Assembly (NCBI RefSeq): GCF_014334095.1
Contig: NZ_CP060495.1
Coordinates: 1,821,001 to 1,885,000, forward strand
Direction: 5' to 3'
DNA length: 64,000 nt
Source of the DNA: Novosphingopyxis iocasae
GTDB taxonomy: Bacteria > Pseudomonadota > Alphaproteobacteria > Sphingomonadales > Sphingomonadaceae
Part shown: positions 52,530 to 61,584 of the stretch, one piece after another
Position numbering within the stretch: position 1 is the first letter of the stretch
Layout: each line of letters starts with the position of its first letter
Program-made: the position numbers and the translations under genes
Notes under the pieces: generated by a model
What the model saw: the letters and a program-made list of their open reading frames with translations, nothing else
What the model was told of the DNA's origin: nothing
Databases searched by the model: none

Positions 52530-55232
52530 TTAGCCTGCGTTCGCGGCCAGCCACTGGCGCGTCTGATCCATGATGCGCTGGCGGCGATCGAGCCGCGCCT
52601 TGATGATCGAGATCGTCTGGTCGACCGGCTTGCGGGCCTCCTCGCCCAGATTGGCCTTTGCATAGGCGTCCAGCTTGTCGATCGTTGCCGGGTCGTCCGA
52701 GCCCTGTGCGATGCGCGCGACGAAGCGGGACTGAGCGCTATTATCGACGATGCGATCGATCTCGACCGGGTGCGCCAGCGCGAAGTCGAGCGCCAGCTCC
52801 GGATTGTTCGCCGCCACGGCCGAGATGATCGACGCGCCGATGGTCGCGCCGGGTTCGTCGGTGATGGCAAGGTCCAGCGCTTTTTGCGCCAGCGCCGGAT
52901 CCTTCACGCCGCCCAGGGCGCCGTAAAGTGCCGAGCGTTCGGTATAACCGCCTGCATTCTGCGCAAGCTGATGCAGAGTGTCCCAATCCGCCGCATCGGC
53001 ATCGCGGGCGATCAGGCTGAGCCATGTGGTCTTCAGCGGCCCGTCCAGCGCGGTGGAATTCTTCGACAATTCGCCAAGCAGGCGCACTCGCTCCGCCTTG
53101 ACCGACTCCAGCCCGGTGGAGCCGAGCACCGAGATCAGCGCGGGCCGTAGCAACGTCTCGCCTGCCGCCTCGCCATCGCGCACCGCAAATCCGATGCGAT
53201 CGAGTTCGGGCGCATATTGCGTCTGGATCAGCTTGCCGATCTGCGCCTGCACGCCCGGCTCGCCGTCGAACATGCCATAGAGGCCGGACCAGGTGCCCAG
53301 CCCCTCTCCGAGTACCTTGGGATTGGCATCGGAAGGGATGGCCGCCGTAAGATCCAGCGCGGGGGCAAGCGGCTGATAACCGGTATAGGCCAGCGCGATA
53401 TTGTCGTTCAGCAGGCCATATTGGTCGATCGGCTGCAGGCTGGCGAAGTTCTGCGCCAGCGTGGCGAGCTGTGGCGCCTGATAGAGCGAGCGATAATAGC
53501 CCGTCTGCCCGGCGTTGAGCAGCAGCGGACCGCAGCCCGGCACCGTCATCTGCGTGGACGGCCCCTCGGTCACGGCGCGCACCAGGGCACCGCCCGCCGT
53601 CGCCGCGTTGACCGGCACGTTCCAGCTCTGCGGATTGGCGGTCACTTCTGCGCGCCGATCCGATGAAAACTCGCTCTGGCGCAGTGTGACCAAGGTGTTG
53701 CCGCCCGTGCACTGCGCGTCCGTCACCTGGATCAGCGGCACGCCCGGCTGCAGCGTGAACTGATGCGCGATGCGCGTGAGGTCCGTCGCCCCGGCAGCTT
53801 CCACCGCGTTCCACAGATCGTCGGTGCGGGTGTTCTGATATTGATGCGCCTTGATGTAATCCTGCACGCCCTTGCGCCACACCTCGGCGCCGGCATAGCC
53901 CTCCAGCATTGCGATCACCGCCTCGCCCTTGGAATAGGTGATGGTGTCGAATGCCTGGTTGGTCTGCTCCACCGTTCGAATCTTCTGCACGATCGGATGC
54001 GTGGCGGCATAGCTGTCCAGCCCCATCGCCGCCTCTCGCGCGCTGACGCGGTCGATATCCGCATTCCATTCGGGATGCAGCGTGGCGGTGGTCTTGTTCT
54101 CCATCCAGCTGGCGAAGCCTTCGTTCAGCCAGAGATCGTCCCACCACGCCATGGTGACGAGATCGCCGAACCACTGATGCGCCATTTCATGCGCCGCGAC
54201 CGAGAAGATCGACTGGCGGTTGCCCTCCGACGTGATCGTCGGATCGTTCAGCAGAATGCGCTCGAAGGTGAAGATCGCGCCCCAATTTTCCATCGCACCG
54301 AAGAACTGCGACTGGCCCGGCCCGGCAATGTTATCCAGCTTGGGCAGCGGATAGGGCGTGCCGAAATAATCATTGTAGAAGGGCAGGATCGCAGAGGCCG
54401 CATCCAACGCGTATTGTCCCTGGTCCGCCTTGCCCTTGCTCATCACGATGCCGACATCGGTGCCGCCCGCCTCGCGGTGGATGCGCTCGAAGTCGCCAAG
54501 ACCGAAGAACAGCAGATAGCTGGACATGGGCGGCGTGGTGCCGAAGGTAACCTTCGACATGCCGTTGCCGACATCCTCGCTGGCCTTGATCGGCATATTG
54601 CTGAGCGGCATCTGGTCGCTCGGCACGGTCGCCGTCAGATCGAACACCGCCTTGTAATCGGGTTCGTCCCAGCTGGGCACGAAACGCCGCGCATCGGGCG
54701 CTTCGAACTGCGTGAACAGGCCGCGGCGCTGGGTGCCGTCCGGGTCCTTGTAGTCCAGAGCAAACAATCCGTTCGCCTGCGTGTTGATCTTACCGGTGTA
54801 GGGAATGTCGAGATAATAGGCGCCCGTGGGCAGGGTCTCGCCGAAATCGAAGCTTGCGGTCTGTGCGCCGGCGTCCAGCACAGCCTTCGCCCGGTGCGGC
54901 TTGCCGTCGGCGCCGTAGAGCGTCGCGCCGTCGATCGCGAGATCGGCCGCGTTCAGTACCAATGTATCGGTGGGCTTCACGATATCGAGTGCAATGCGCA
55001 CCGCTCCGCCGAAAGTCAGCGCCTCGGCATTGGGCACCACCTGGATGCTGTAACGGTGCGGCACGGCGGTGCGCGGCAGCTGCGTGGGCAGGCTGGGATC
55101 GACGCTATCCGCCTGGGGCGCGGGCCGCGCGTCTGCGGCGGAACCTTGCGCCATTTGGGCCGCGGCGGGAACGGCCAGCGACAGCAGGGAAGCGGCGGCC
55201 AGTAGGCGGCCAGCGGGGCGGATCATGGACAT
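52530..55232 (-). CDS. M1 family metallopeptidase (aminopeptidase N type)
   Basis: A 900-residue zinc aminopeptidase with a signal peptide (LLAAASLLSLAVPAAAQ), so periplasmic or secreted. The zinc motif HEMAHQWFGD places the zinc His348, catalytic Glu349 and His352, and the second zinc Glu lies in LNEGFASWMEN. GAMENWGA upstream binds the substrate N-terminus. The C-terminal ERAP1-like helical domain fills the last ~350 residues. It degrades peptides in the envelope. Met3 is an alternative start. Confidence 0.95.
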   Translation of the reverse strand: MSMIRPAGRLLAAASLLSLAVPAAAQMAQGSAADARPAPQADSVDPSLPTQLPRTAVPHRYSIQVVPNAEALTFGGAVRIALDIVKPTDTLVLNAADLAIDGATLYGADGKPHRAKAVLDAGAQTASFDFGETLPTGAYYLDIPYTGKINTQANGLFALDYKDPDGTQRRGLFTQFEAPDARRFVPSWDEPDYKAVFDLTATVPSDQMPLSNMPIKASEDVGNGMSKVTFGTTPPMSSYLLFFGLGDFERIHREAGGTDVGIVMSKGKADQGQYALDAASAILPFYNDYFGTPYPLPKLDNIAGPGQSQFFGAMENWGAIFTFERILLNDPTITSEGNRQSIFSVAAHEMAHQWFGDLVTMAWWDDLWLNEGFASWMENKTTATLHPEWNADIDRVSAREAAMGLDSYAATHPIVQKIRTVEQTNQAFDTITYSKGEAVIAMLEGYAGAEVWRKGVQDYIKAHQYQNTRTDDLWNAVEAAGATDLTRIAHQFTLQPGVPLIQVTDAQCTGGNTLVTLRQSEFSSDRRAEVTANPQSWNVPVNAATAGGALVRAVTEGPSTQMTVPGCGPLLLNAGQTGYYRSLYQAPQLATLAQNFASLQPIDQYGLLNDNIALAYTGYQPLAPALDLTAAIPSDANPKVLGEGLGTWSGLYGMFDGEPGVQAQIGKLIQTQYAPELDRIGFAVRDGEAAGETLLRPALISVLGSTGLESVKAERVRLLGELSKNSTALDGPLKTTWLSLIARDADAADWDTLHQLAQNAGGYTERSALYGALGGVKDPALAQKALDLAITDEPGATIGASIISAVAANNPELALDFALAHPVEIDRIVDNSAQSRFVARIAQGSDDPATIDKLDAYAKANLGEEARKPVDQTISIIKARLDRRQRIMDQTRQWLAANAG

Positions 55233-55337
55233 GGGAAACGGCTCCGGGGTGGGCAGGCAATTGCGGCGAACCCTATGCCTACCCCCGCCGTCTCACAAGG
55301 CGGGATCACTTACCGAAATGTCGCTGGTCGAAACGCG

Positions 55338-55739
55338 TCAGTCGTCCGTCTTTGGGAAGAAATATTCCGAAATATCCTGCGCGATCCGGGTGGGGCGCAG
55401 CGTCTCGGCATCCAGGCAGCACCAGCTCGACTTCACCTCGGCCAGCACCTCTTCGCCGCGCTTGATCACCGTATCGTAGAAAGCGCGCGCGCCGTGCACC
55501 TTTTGCAAGATCACCTCGGCAAACACCTCGTCATTCAGGAAGGCGGGCTTGCGATAGGTGATCTCATGCTTCAGCGCGACCCAGAGATGCTCGGCAACCG
55601 CCTGGGAAGGCGCAATCTTCTGCCAATGCGCAACCACCGCGTCCTGCACCCAGGACAGGTAGTTGGCGTTGTTCACGTGCCCCATGAAGTCGATATCTTC
55701 AGGTGTGATGTCGATGGCGTGGCTGTGGCTTGCGGTCAT
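55338..55739 (-). CDS. acyl-CoA thioesterase (4HBT family)
   Basis: A 133-residue hotdog thioesterase with the motif ITPEDIDFMGHVNNANYLSW, where the Asp is the likely catalytic residue. The start at 55739 is chosen because the domain begins immediately after; no ribosome binding site is visible, because a perfect palindrome occupies that place. Substrate is probably a short acyl-CoA or hydroxybenzoyl-type thioester. It is unrelated in position to the other 4HBT gene. Confidence 0.87.
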   Translation of the reverse strand: MTASHSHAIDITPEDIDFMGHVNNANYLSWVQDAVVAHWQKIAPSQAVAEHLWVALKHEITYRKPAFLNDEVFAEVILQKVHGARAFYDTVIKRGEEVLAEVKSSWCCLDAETLRPTRIAQDISEYFFPKTDD

Positions 55740-55742
55740 GAT

Positions 55743-55760
55743 ACTGACAATAATGTCAGT
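55743..55760. promoter_or_regulatory. perfect palindrome at the thioesterase start
   Basis: ACTGACA-ATAA-TGTCAGT is a perfect 7-bp inverted repeat lying 4-21 bp upstream of the thioesterase ATG and in the 67-bp gap to queF. The size fits a TetR-family operator, and its position could also block ribosome access. Confidence 0.5.
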
Positions 55761-55806
55761 CGCACATGAAAGATAGATGAAGGACGCAAGAAATCTGCGA
55801 AAAAAC

Positions 55807-56265
55807 TTATCCGCGCCCTCGGTAAGAGGCAACGCCGGTGTCCGGCACCCACAAGCCGCGCGGGGCCTCTCCGCTCTGCCAGAACACATCGATGGGTATG
55901 CCGCCGCGCGGATACCAGTATCCGCCGATTCGCAGCCATTCGGGCTGCATTTCCTCGAACAGGCGAACGCCGATACCGACGGTACAGTCTTCGTGGAAGG
56001 CACAATGGTTGCGGAAGCTGCCCAGGAACAGTTTCAGCGACTTCGATTCGACAATCGTCTTGCCAGGCGCGTAATCGATGATCAGATGCGCGAAATCGGG
56101 CTGGCCGGTAACCGGGCAGAGCGAGGTAAATTCAGGCGCGGTAAATCGGACGCAGTAGAGTTGCCCGGCGCGCGGATTGGGGACATAATCCAGCTCCGCT
56201 TCGTCAGGCGACGAGGGAAGCGGGCTATCCTGTCCCAGGAAACGGGGTTTTGAATTTTCGGCCAT
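55807..56265 (-). CDS. queF: NADPH-dependent 7-cyano-7-deazaguanine reductase
   Basis: A 152-residue type-I QueF that reduces preQ0 to preQ1 for queuosine in tRNA. The catalytic Cys50 lies in [13 protein letters not shown], with Asp57 close by, and the [15 protein letters not shown] motif follows. The start at 56265 (MAENSKPRF) overlaps, on opposite strands, the ATG of the next gene; in-frame starts at 56277 and 56295 also exist. No other que genes are adjacent. Confidence 0.93.
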   Translation of the reverse strand: MAENSKPRFLGQDSPLPSSPDEAELDYVPNPRAGQLYCVRFTAPEFTSLCPVTGQPDFAHLIIDYAPGKTIVESKSLKLFLGSFRNHCAFHEDCTVGIGVRLFEEMQPEWLRIGGYWYPRGGIPIDVFWQSGEAPRGLWVPDTGVASYRGRG

Positions 56266-57736
56266 GGCGGCATCCATAAAGGCGGGCAGGCCCATCTGTC
56301 ATTCTCGAAAATCACGCGCACCGGCGGTTATGCTGCCGCTGGCGCTAATCGTGTATCCGCTGGCGCCAGCCGTCGCGCAGCAGAATAGCGGGCAGACCAA
56401 CGATGCCAGCGGCGGCTTCCGGCTCGATCCGACGCCTGCACCCACACCGGCGCCGATCATTGCACCTCTGCCCAGCCCTTCGCCCCGTCCCGCCCCACTG
56501 AACGTTCCCATTCTGGACAAGGCGCCGCGCGCAACACCGACACCGGCGCGCCCTGCTCCCGCGCCGTCTCCTGCACGTATGCGTCCGGCCCCCACGCCTC
56601 CACCCCGACCTGCGCCTCCACCTCCGCCGCGCCCTGCACCGAGCCCGGCCGCGCGTCCCGCGCCTGCCCCTGCCGCACAGCCGGCTCAGATAGAAACCGC
56701 ACCGCAGGCTGAACCGACGGCCCAGGCGACGCCGGAAACGATGCCCGCGGCAGGCCCGCCCGCGCCGGTGATCACACCGCCGCAAATCGCCCCGGATACA
56801 TCTGCCGATGCCGTGCCGGTGCAGGAAGAACAGGGCAGCACCGACATTTTGAACATGCTGCCTTGGCTGGTGCCGCTGCTGCTAATTCTGGGCGTCGGCC
56901 TGATATGGCTTTTCGCCAGGCGAAAGGAGAAGCCGGGGGCTGCGTATGAAGCCGCTACTGCTCCTGCTGCTGCGCCGCCCCCTGCCCCGCCCAGCCAGAC
57001 CGGGCCGCCCGCGCGTCTCCCCACACCTCCAGAACCGGCCCCCGCCCCGCCCCCGCCGCCGGCAGCGCCCGCACCGGAACGCGCTTCACCGCCCAGCGGA
57101 ACGGTCACGTCCAGCGCAGGCGCCGCGGCCAGATCAGCGGGCGGGACGGTCCGCGCCTTCTCTGGCCTTACCGGAGCGCCGCCACCTGCGGCCCCCGCGG
57201 CTGCACCGGCCGGCCTTGTCACGACGCGTTTGTCGCAACCGGCCGCCGCCCGCCCGACGCTGCAAGCGCGGCTGGAAATCCTGCGGGCCGAACAGACGGC
57301 AACGCATTTCGAGCTTCACTACCGGCTCTGGCTGGCCAACACCGGGCCTGCGCCGGTCGACGGCGCGGTCCTGCGGCTCGACGCACTGCCCGGCGGACAG
57401 GATACGCAAGGACAGGTCGATCGCTTCTTCTTGCGCGAGGCATTTACCGGGCAAAGCGTCACCATCCCACCCATCGGCGCGGGCAGCCGCATGCCGGTAG
57501 AGGGCGAAATGCGCGTGCCGCTGGACAGCTCGTCCGCCTTCCGCATGAACGATCGCACCGTGATCATCCCACTCGTCGCCATCGATTGCGATTATCGCTG
57601 GCATGACGGCCAGGATCGTCTGCAAAACAGTTTCGTGATCGGCCGCGCCGGGGCTGCCGGTCAGGACAGGCTCGGCCCCATCCCGATCGATCCCGGCCCC
57701 CGCATCATCCAGGAAGTCGCCGCCAAGCCTGTCTGA
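56264..57736 (+). CDS. proline-rich membrane protein of unknown function
   Basis: A 490-residue protein. A hydrophobic segment ([18 protein letters not shown]) serves as a signal or anchor, followed by ~180 residues rich in Pro and Ala. A transmembrane helix (~residues 205-222, [20 protein letters not shown]) leads to a second Pro/Ala linker and then a folded C-terminal domain of ~170 residues ([34 protein letters not shown]). I recognise no family. The start is uncertain: 56264 overlaps the queF start codon, 56330 lies at the hydrophobic segment. Confidence 0.7.
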   Translation: MAASIKAGRPICHSRKSRAPAVMLPLALIVYPLAPAVAQQNSGQTNDASGGFRLDPTPAPTPAPIIAPLPSPSPRPAPLNVPILDKAPRATPTPARPAPAPSPARMRPAPTPPPRPAPPPPPRPAPSPAARPAPAPAAQPAQIETAPQAEPTAQATPETMPAAGPPAPVITPPQIAPDTSADAVPVQEEQGSTDILNMLPWLVPLLLILGVGLIWLFARRKEKPGAAYEAATAPAAAPPPAPPSQTGPPARLPTPPEPAPAPPPPPAAPAPERASPPSGTVTSSAGAAARSAGGTVRAFSGLTGAPPPAAPAAAPAGLVTTRLSQPAAARPTLQARLEILRAEQTATHFELHYRLWLANTGPAPVDGAVLRLDALPGGQDTQGQVDRFFLREAFTGQSVTIPPIGAGSRMPVEGEMRVPLDSSSAFRMNDRTVIIPLVAIDCDYRWHDGQDRLQNSFVIGRAGAAGQDRLGPIPIDPGPRIIQEVAAKPV

Positions 57737-57787
57737 CGGCACGGTTGCGCGGGGAACCTGCATGCGCCTGCCGCGCTTTTGATCGGC

Positions 57788-59329
57788 ATGGCCATCAAAA
57801 CACTCATTCCTATTCTGGGCGATCAGCTTTCGCTCAACCTGCCCTCGTTGGATGGCATGAAGACTAAGGATTGCGTCCTCCTGATGATGGAGGTGGCGGA
57901 CGAAACCGAATATGTCCGCCATCACAAGGCCAAGATCGCCTACATCCTCTCGGCCATGCGTCATCATGCCGCGCGGCTGGAGGATAAGGGCTGGACGGTC
58001 GATTACATCAAGCTCGACGATCCCGATAACAATGGCAGCTTTTCAGGGGAGCTTGCGCGCGCGATCGAGCGGCACGAGCCGGAGAGCATCCGGGTCACCG
58101 AAGCGGCCGAATGGCGCGTGCGCGAAATGCTGGAAAATTGGGAAGACCAGTTCGGCCTGCCGGTCACCATCTGTACCGACACCCGCTTCCTCGCCACCCA
58201 CCAAGAATTCGAGGAATGGGCGGAGGGCAAGAAACAACTACGCATGGAATTCTTCTATCGGGAGATGCGCCGCAAGACCGGCATCCTGATGGAGGAAGAC
58301 GGAGAGCCTGCCGGCGGCCAGTGGAATTACGATCAGGAAAACCGCAAACCTGCGCCCGGCGGCGATTTGCTGATGCCCCGGCCTATCCGGTTCCGGCCCG
58401 ATAACGTCACGCAAGACGTGATCGCGATGGTGAACGAGCGGTTCGGGGATCATCCGGGCACCACCGAGAATTTCCATTTCGCCGTCACGCATGAAGAGGC
58501 GATGCGCGCACGCCGCCAGTTTCTGGACGAAGCGCTCCCCTGCTTCGGCGATTATCAGGACGCAATGCTGCGCGGAGAGCCGTTCCTGTGGCATTCGGTG
58601 CTGAGCCCCTACATCAACTCCGGCCTGCTCGATCCGGTCAATCTCTGCCGCGATGTCGATTCGCTGTACCGCGATGGCAAGGTGCCGCTGAACAGCGCGG
58701 AAGGCTTTATCCGCCAGATCATCGGCTGGCGCGAATTTATGCGCGGCATCTACTGGCGCGAAGGCCCCGATTATGTGGAGCGCAATTTCTTTGAGGCGGA
58801 CCGCGATCTACCGCGTTTCTATTATGATGGCGAAACGGACATGGAATGCCTGTCCCAGGCTATCGGCCAGACGCTGGATTATGCCTATGCGCATCACATC
58901 CAGCGGCTGATGATCACCGGCAATTTCGCGATGCTGGCGGGGATCGACCCTAAACAGGTCCATGCCTGGTATCTCGAAGTCTATGCGGACGCCTATGAAT
59001 GGGTGGAACTGCCCAATGTTCTGGGCATGAGCCAGTTTGGCGATGGCGGGCTTCTCGCGTCGAAGCCTTATGCCTCGTCGGGCAATTATATCGACAAGAT
59101 GTCCGATTATTGCGGGGCCTGCCGTTACAATGTGAAAACCAAGACCGAGGACGATAGCTGCCCGTTCAATTCGCTTTACTGGGATTTCCTGGCGCGGAAC
59201 GAGGACAAGCTGAGCGGCAACAGCCGGATGGCGCTCGCCTATCGCAACTGGGACAACAAGGAGACCGGCGAAAAAATCTCGCTGCGCGCAAAAGCCCGCG
59301 CAGTGCTGGACTCGCTCAATGAACTCTGA
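57788..59329 (+). CDS. FeS-cluster photolyase/cryptochrome (PhrB/FeS-BCP class)
   Basis: A 513-residue flavoprotein of the bacterial (6-4) photolyase class. The N-terminal photolyase-related domain opens with LIPILGDQLSLNLPS. Four Cys that bind a [4Fe-4S] cluster are at 354 (DMECLSQ), 442 and 445 (YCGAC) and 458 (SCPFN), with spacing identical to PhrB of Agrobacterium. It repairs (6-4) photoproducts or acts as a blue-light sensor. It follows the proline-rich protein by about 50 bp on the same strand. Confidence 0.95.
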   Translation: MAIKTLIPILGDQLSLNLPSLDGMKTKDCVLLMMEVADETEYVRHHKAKIAYILSAMRHHAARLEDKGWTVDYIKLDDPDNNGSFSGELARAIERHEPESIRVTEAAEWRVREMLENWEDQFGLPVTICTDTRFLATHQEFEEWAEGKKQLRMEFFYREMRRKTGILMEEDGEPAGGQWNYDQENRKPAPGGDLLMPRPIRFRPDNVTQDVIAMVNERFGDHPGTTENFHFAVTHEEAMRARRQFLDEALPCFGDYQDAMLRGEPFLWHSVLSPYINSGLLDPVNLCRDVDSLYRDGKVPLNSAEGFIRQIIGWREFMRGIYWREGPDYVERNFFEADRDLPRFYYDGETDMECLSQAIGQTLDYAYAHHIQRLMITGNFAMLAGIDPKQVHAWYLEVYADAYEWVELPNVLGMSQFGDGGLLASKPYASSGNYIDKMSDYCGACRYNVKTKTEDDSCPFNSLYWDFLARNEDKLSGNSRMALAYRNWDNKETGEKISLRAKARAVLDSLNEL

Positions 59330-59404
59330 GGCAAGCCAAGGGTTTTCACCGCTCCGGTATGGCGCTAGTCCTGCCGGCCCACTCCAAAGCAGGAACGCGA
59401 ATCG

Positions 59405-60241
59405 ATGGACCAATTAGTTTCGACCGAATGGCTGGCAGGCGAAATGGGCGCGAGCGATCTGCGCGTGGTCGACGCAACCTATTTCCTGCCCGACGCCGGA
59501 CGCAATCCGCGCGCTGAATATGAGGGCGGCCACATCCCCGGCGCGGTGTTCATGGACCTCGCCGAACTGGCCGATCCGTCGGGCGATCTTCCCAACATGC
59601 TGCCCAGCGCGGAAAAGTTTGCCAGCCGCATGCAGTCGCTGGGGCTTGGCGACGGCAGCCGCATCGTGCTGTATGACGATTCGCCGCTCAAGAGCTCAGC
59701 GCGCGCCTGGTGGATGCTGAACATGTTCGGCGCGCACTCCGTCGCCATCCTCGACGGCGGCCTTGCCAAATGGAAGGCGGAAGATCGCCCGCTGGAAACC
59801 GGCAAGCCCGATCTTCGCCATCGCCATTTCACCGTCTGGAAGGATGAAAAGCAGGTCGCCAAGAAGTCCGACGTGCTGGCAAACCTGCACGACAAGGGCG
59901 CCGAAGTGGTCGATGCCCGCCCCAAGGGTCGCTTCGACGGCACCGAGCCGGAGCCGCGTGAAGACCTGCCGAGCGGCCACATCCCCGGCTCGCACAGCAC
60001 GCCGCATGGCCAGTTCTTCCACGAAGACGGAACCTGGAAGACCGGTGACGAGCTGAAGACGGTGTTCAAAGACGCCGGCGTCGATCTCGACAAGCCGATG
60101 ATCACCAGCTGCGGCAGCGGCATGACGGCCGCCGTCCCGCTGTTCGCCGCGCATCTGCTCGGCAAACAGGATGTGCGCCTCTATGATGGCGCATGGTCCG
60201 AATATGGCGCGGACAAGGACGCTCCCAAGGCGACCGCATAA
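59405..60241 (+). CDS. sseA: 3-mercaptopyruvate/thiosulfate sulfurtransferase
   Basis: A 278-residue two-domain rhodanese. The N-terminal inactive domain contains EYEGGHIPGAVFMDL; the C-terminal domain carries the active-site Cys236 in TSCGSGMTAAV, the CGSG.TA motif of mercaptopyruvate sulfurtransferases. It transfers sulfur from mercaptopyruvate to thiols or cyanide. A dispersed inverted repeat separates it from metC, another sulfur amino acid gene on the same strand. Confidence 0.92.
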   Translation: MDQLVSTEWLAGEMGASDLRVVDATYFLPDAGRNPRAEYEGGHIPGAVFMDLAELADPSGDLPNMLPSAEKFASRMQSLGLGDGSRIVLYDDSPLKSSARAWWMLNMFGAHSVAILDGGLAKWKAEDRPLETGKPDLRHRHFTVWKDEKQVAKKSDVLANLHDKGAEVVDARPKGRFDGTEPEPREDLPSGHIPGSHSTPHGQFFHEDGTWKTGDELKTVFKDAGVDLDKPMITSCGSGMTAAVPLFAAHLLGKQDVRLYDGAWSEYGADKDAPKATA

Positions 60242-60260
60242 GCGCATCAAGAATACGAAA

Positions 60261-60356
60261 TCCGTTCGGGCTGAGCTTGTCGAATCGTTGTCCTTCCCTC
60301 TAAGCCAAGGCCAAGAGGGAGCGAGGCAGCTGCTCGACAGGCTCAGGGCGAACGGA
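60261..60356. repeat. dispersed intergenic inverted repeat, copy D
   Basis: The left arm TCCGTTCGGGCTGAGCTTGT plus CGAATCG (60261-60287) pairs with the right arm GCTGCTCGACAGGCTCAGGG plus CGAACGGAG (60329-60356). It shares the CTGAGCTTGTCGAA core with copies A-C. It fills the gap between sseA and metC. Confidence 0.85.
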
Positions 60357-60366
60357 GTTCAAAAAA

Positions 60367-61584
60367 TTGGCAGATAGCGGCTCGTCGAAAAAACCGGCCA
60401 CGCAGCTTGTAACCGGCGGTCGTCGGCGCGAGTGGACGGGCGGGGCGGTGGTTAATCCGCCGGTCTGGCGCGGCAGCACGCATCTTTATGACAGCACAGC
60501 GGATCTGCGCGCCGCCAAAGGCCCGGTGCAGGAAGGCAAGTTCTTCTACGGCCGCCGCGGCGGCCCGACGCACTGGGCGCTCGCCGAAGCGCTAACCGAG
60601 CTGGAGCCGGGTGCGGCGGGAACTTATCTGTTCCCCTCCGGCGTGGCCGCCATTTCCTGCGCGCTTCTCGCCGTTCTGAAACCCGGCGATACGCTGCTGA
60701 TGACGGACAATGCCTATGATCCGTCGCGCAGTTTCGCCGCTCAGTTTCTAAAACCCTGGGGCGTCACGACGCGCTGGTTCGATCCGCTCGCCAGCGTGGA
60801 GGAGATCGCGGCGCTGATGGACGGTGAGGGGGATGAAGGCCCGGCCGCCGCAATCCTGCTCGAAAGCCCCGGGAGCCTGACCTTCGAGGTACAGGACGTG
60901 CCCGGCATCTGCGCCGCCGCGAAGGAACGCGGCATGGTCACACTGCTCGACAACACCTGGGCGACGCCGCTGTTTTTCCCGGCGATCGAAAAAGGTATCG
61001 ATCTCACGATCCTGGCCGGCACCAAATATATCGGCGGGCACAGCGACGTCATGCTGGGCACCGTCTCCGCAACGAAACGCTGGTGGCCTGCCCTGCGCCG
61101 TACCGCGTTCCAGTTCGGCCAAGTCATCAGCCCGGATGACGCCTATCTGGCCCATCGCGGACTGCACACGCTGGATGTGCGCCTGCGGCGGCATGAAGCG
61201 AACGCGCTCGCCGTGGCGCGCTGGCTCGCCGATCGTCCGGAAGTCGATGCCGTTTTCCACCCCGCGCTGCCCGGCTGCCCGGGCCATGAGACCTGGAATC
61301 GCGACTTCGCCGGATCGTCGGGGCTATTCTCCTTCGTACTGCACGATGTACCGACCGAAACCGCCGACGCCTTTATCGACGCGCTGCATCTTTTCGGCAT
61401 CGGCTATAGCTGGGGCGGGTTTGAGAGCCTTGCCTTGCCGGTCGATCCCGCGCCGGACCGGACGGCGACGCGCTGGTCCGCCGGCGGACCGCTGATCCGG
61501 CTCAACATCGGTCTGGAAGATCCCGAAGACCTGATCGCCGATCTTGAACGCGGTTTCGCCGCGTTGCATGATCGCCGGGCATGA
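60367..61584 (+). CDS. metC: cystathionine beta-lyase
   Basis: A 405-residue PLP enzyme that cleaves cystathionine to homocysteine, pyruvate and ammonia. The start is a TTG (60367) with CGGAG upstream. Motifs: FYGRRGGPTHWALAEAL, the cofactor segment LLDNTWATPLFF and the PLP lysine in LAGTKYIGGHSDVMLG. The repeat between it and sseA could affect its leader. Its stop overlaps the MscS gene (ATGA, 61581-61584), so the two are coupled despite unrelated functions. Confidence 0.93.
   Translation: MADSGSSKKPATQLVTGGRRREWTGGAVVNPPVWRGSTHLYDSTADLRAAKGPVQEGKFFYGRRGGPTHWALAEALTELEPGAAGTYLFPSGVAAISCALLAVLKPGDTLLMTDNAYDPSRSFAAQFLKPWGVTTRWFDPLASVEEIAALMDGEGDEGPAAAILLESPGSLTFEVQDVPGICAAAKERGMVTLLDNTWATPLFFPAIEKGIDLTILAGTKYIGGHSDVMLGTVSATKRWWPALRRTAFQFGQVISPDDAYLAHRGLHTLDVRLRRHEANALAVARWLADRPEVDAVFHPALPGCPGHETWNRDFAGSSGLFSFVLHDVPTETADAFIDALHLFGIGYSWGGFESLALPVDPAPDRTATRWSAGGPLIRLNIGLEDPEDLIADLERGFAALHDRRA

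Noticed and set aside
26861-60356. Reading the dispersed repeats as a CRISPR array
   Set aside because: The copies are single, far apart, internally palindromic and lack regular spacers or cas genes.
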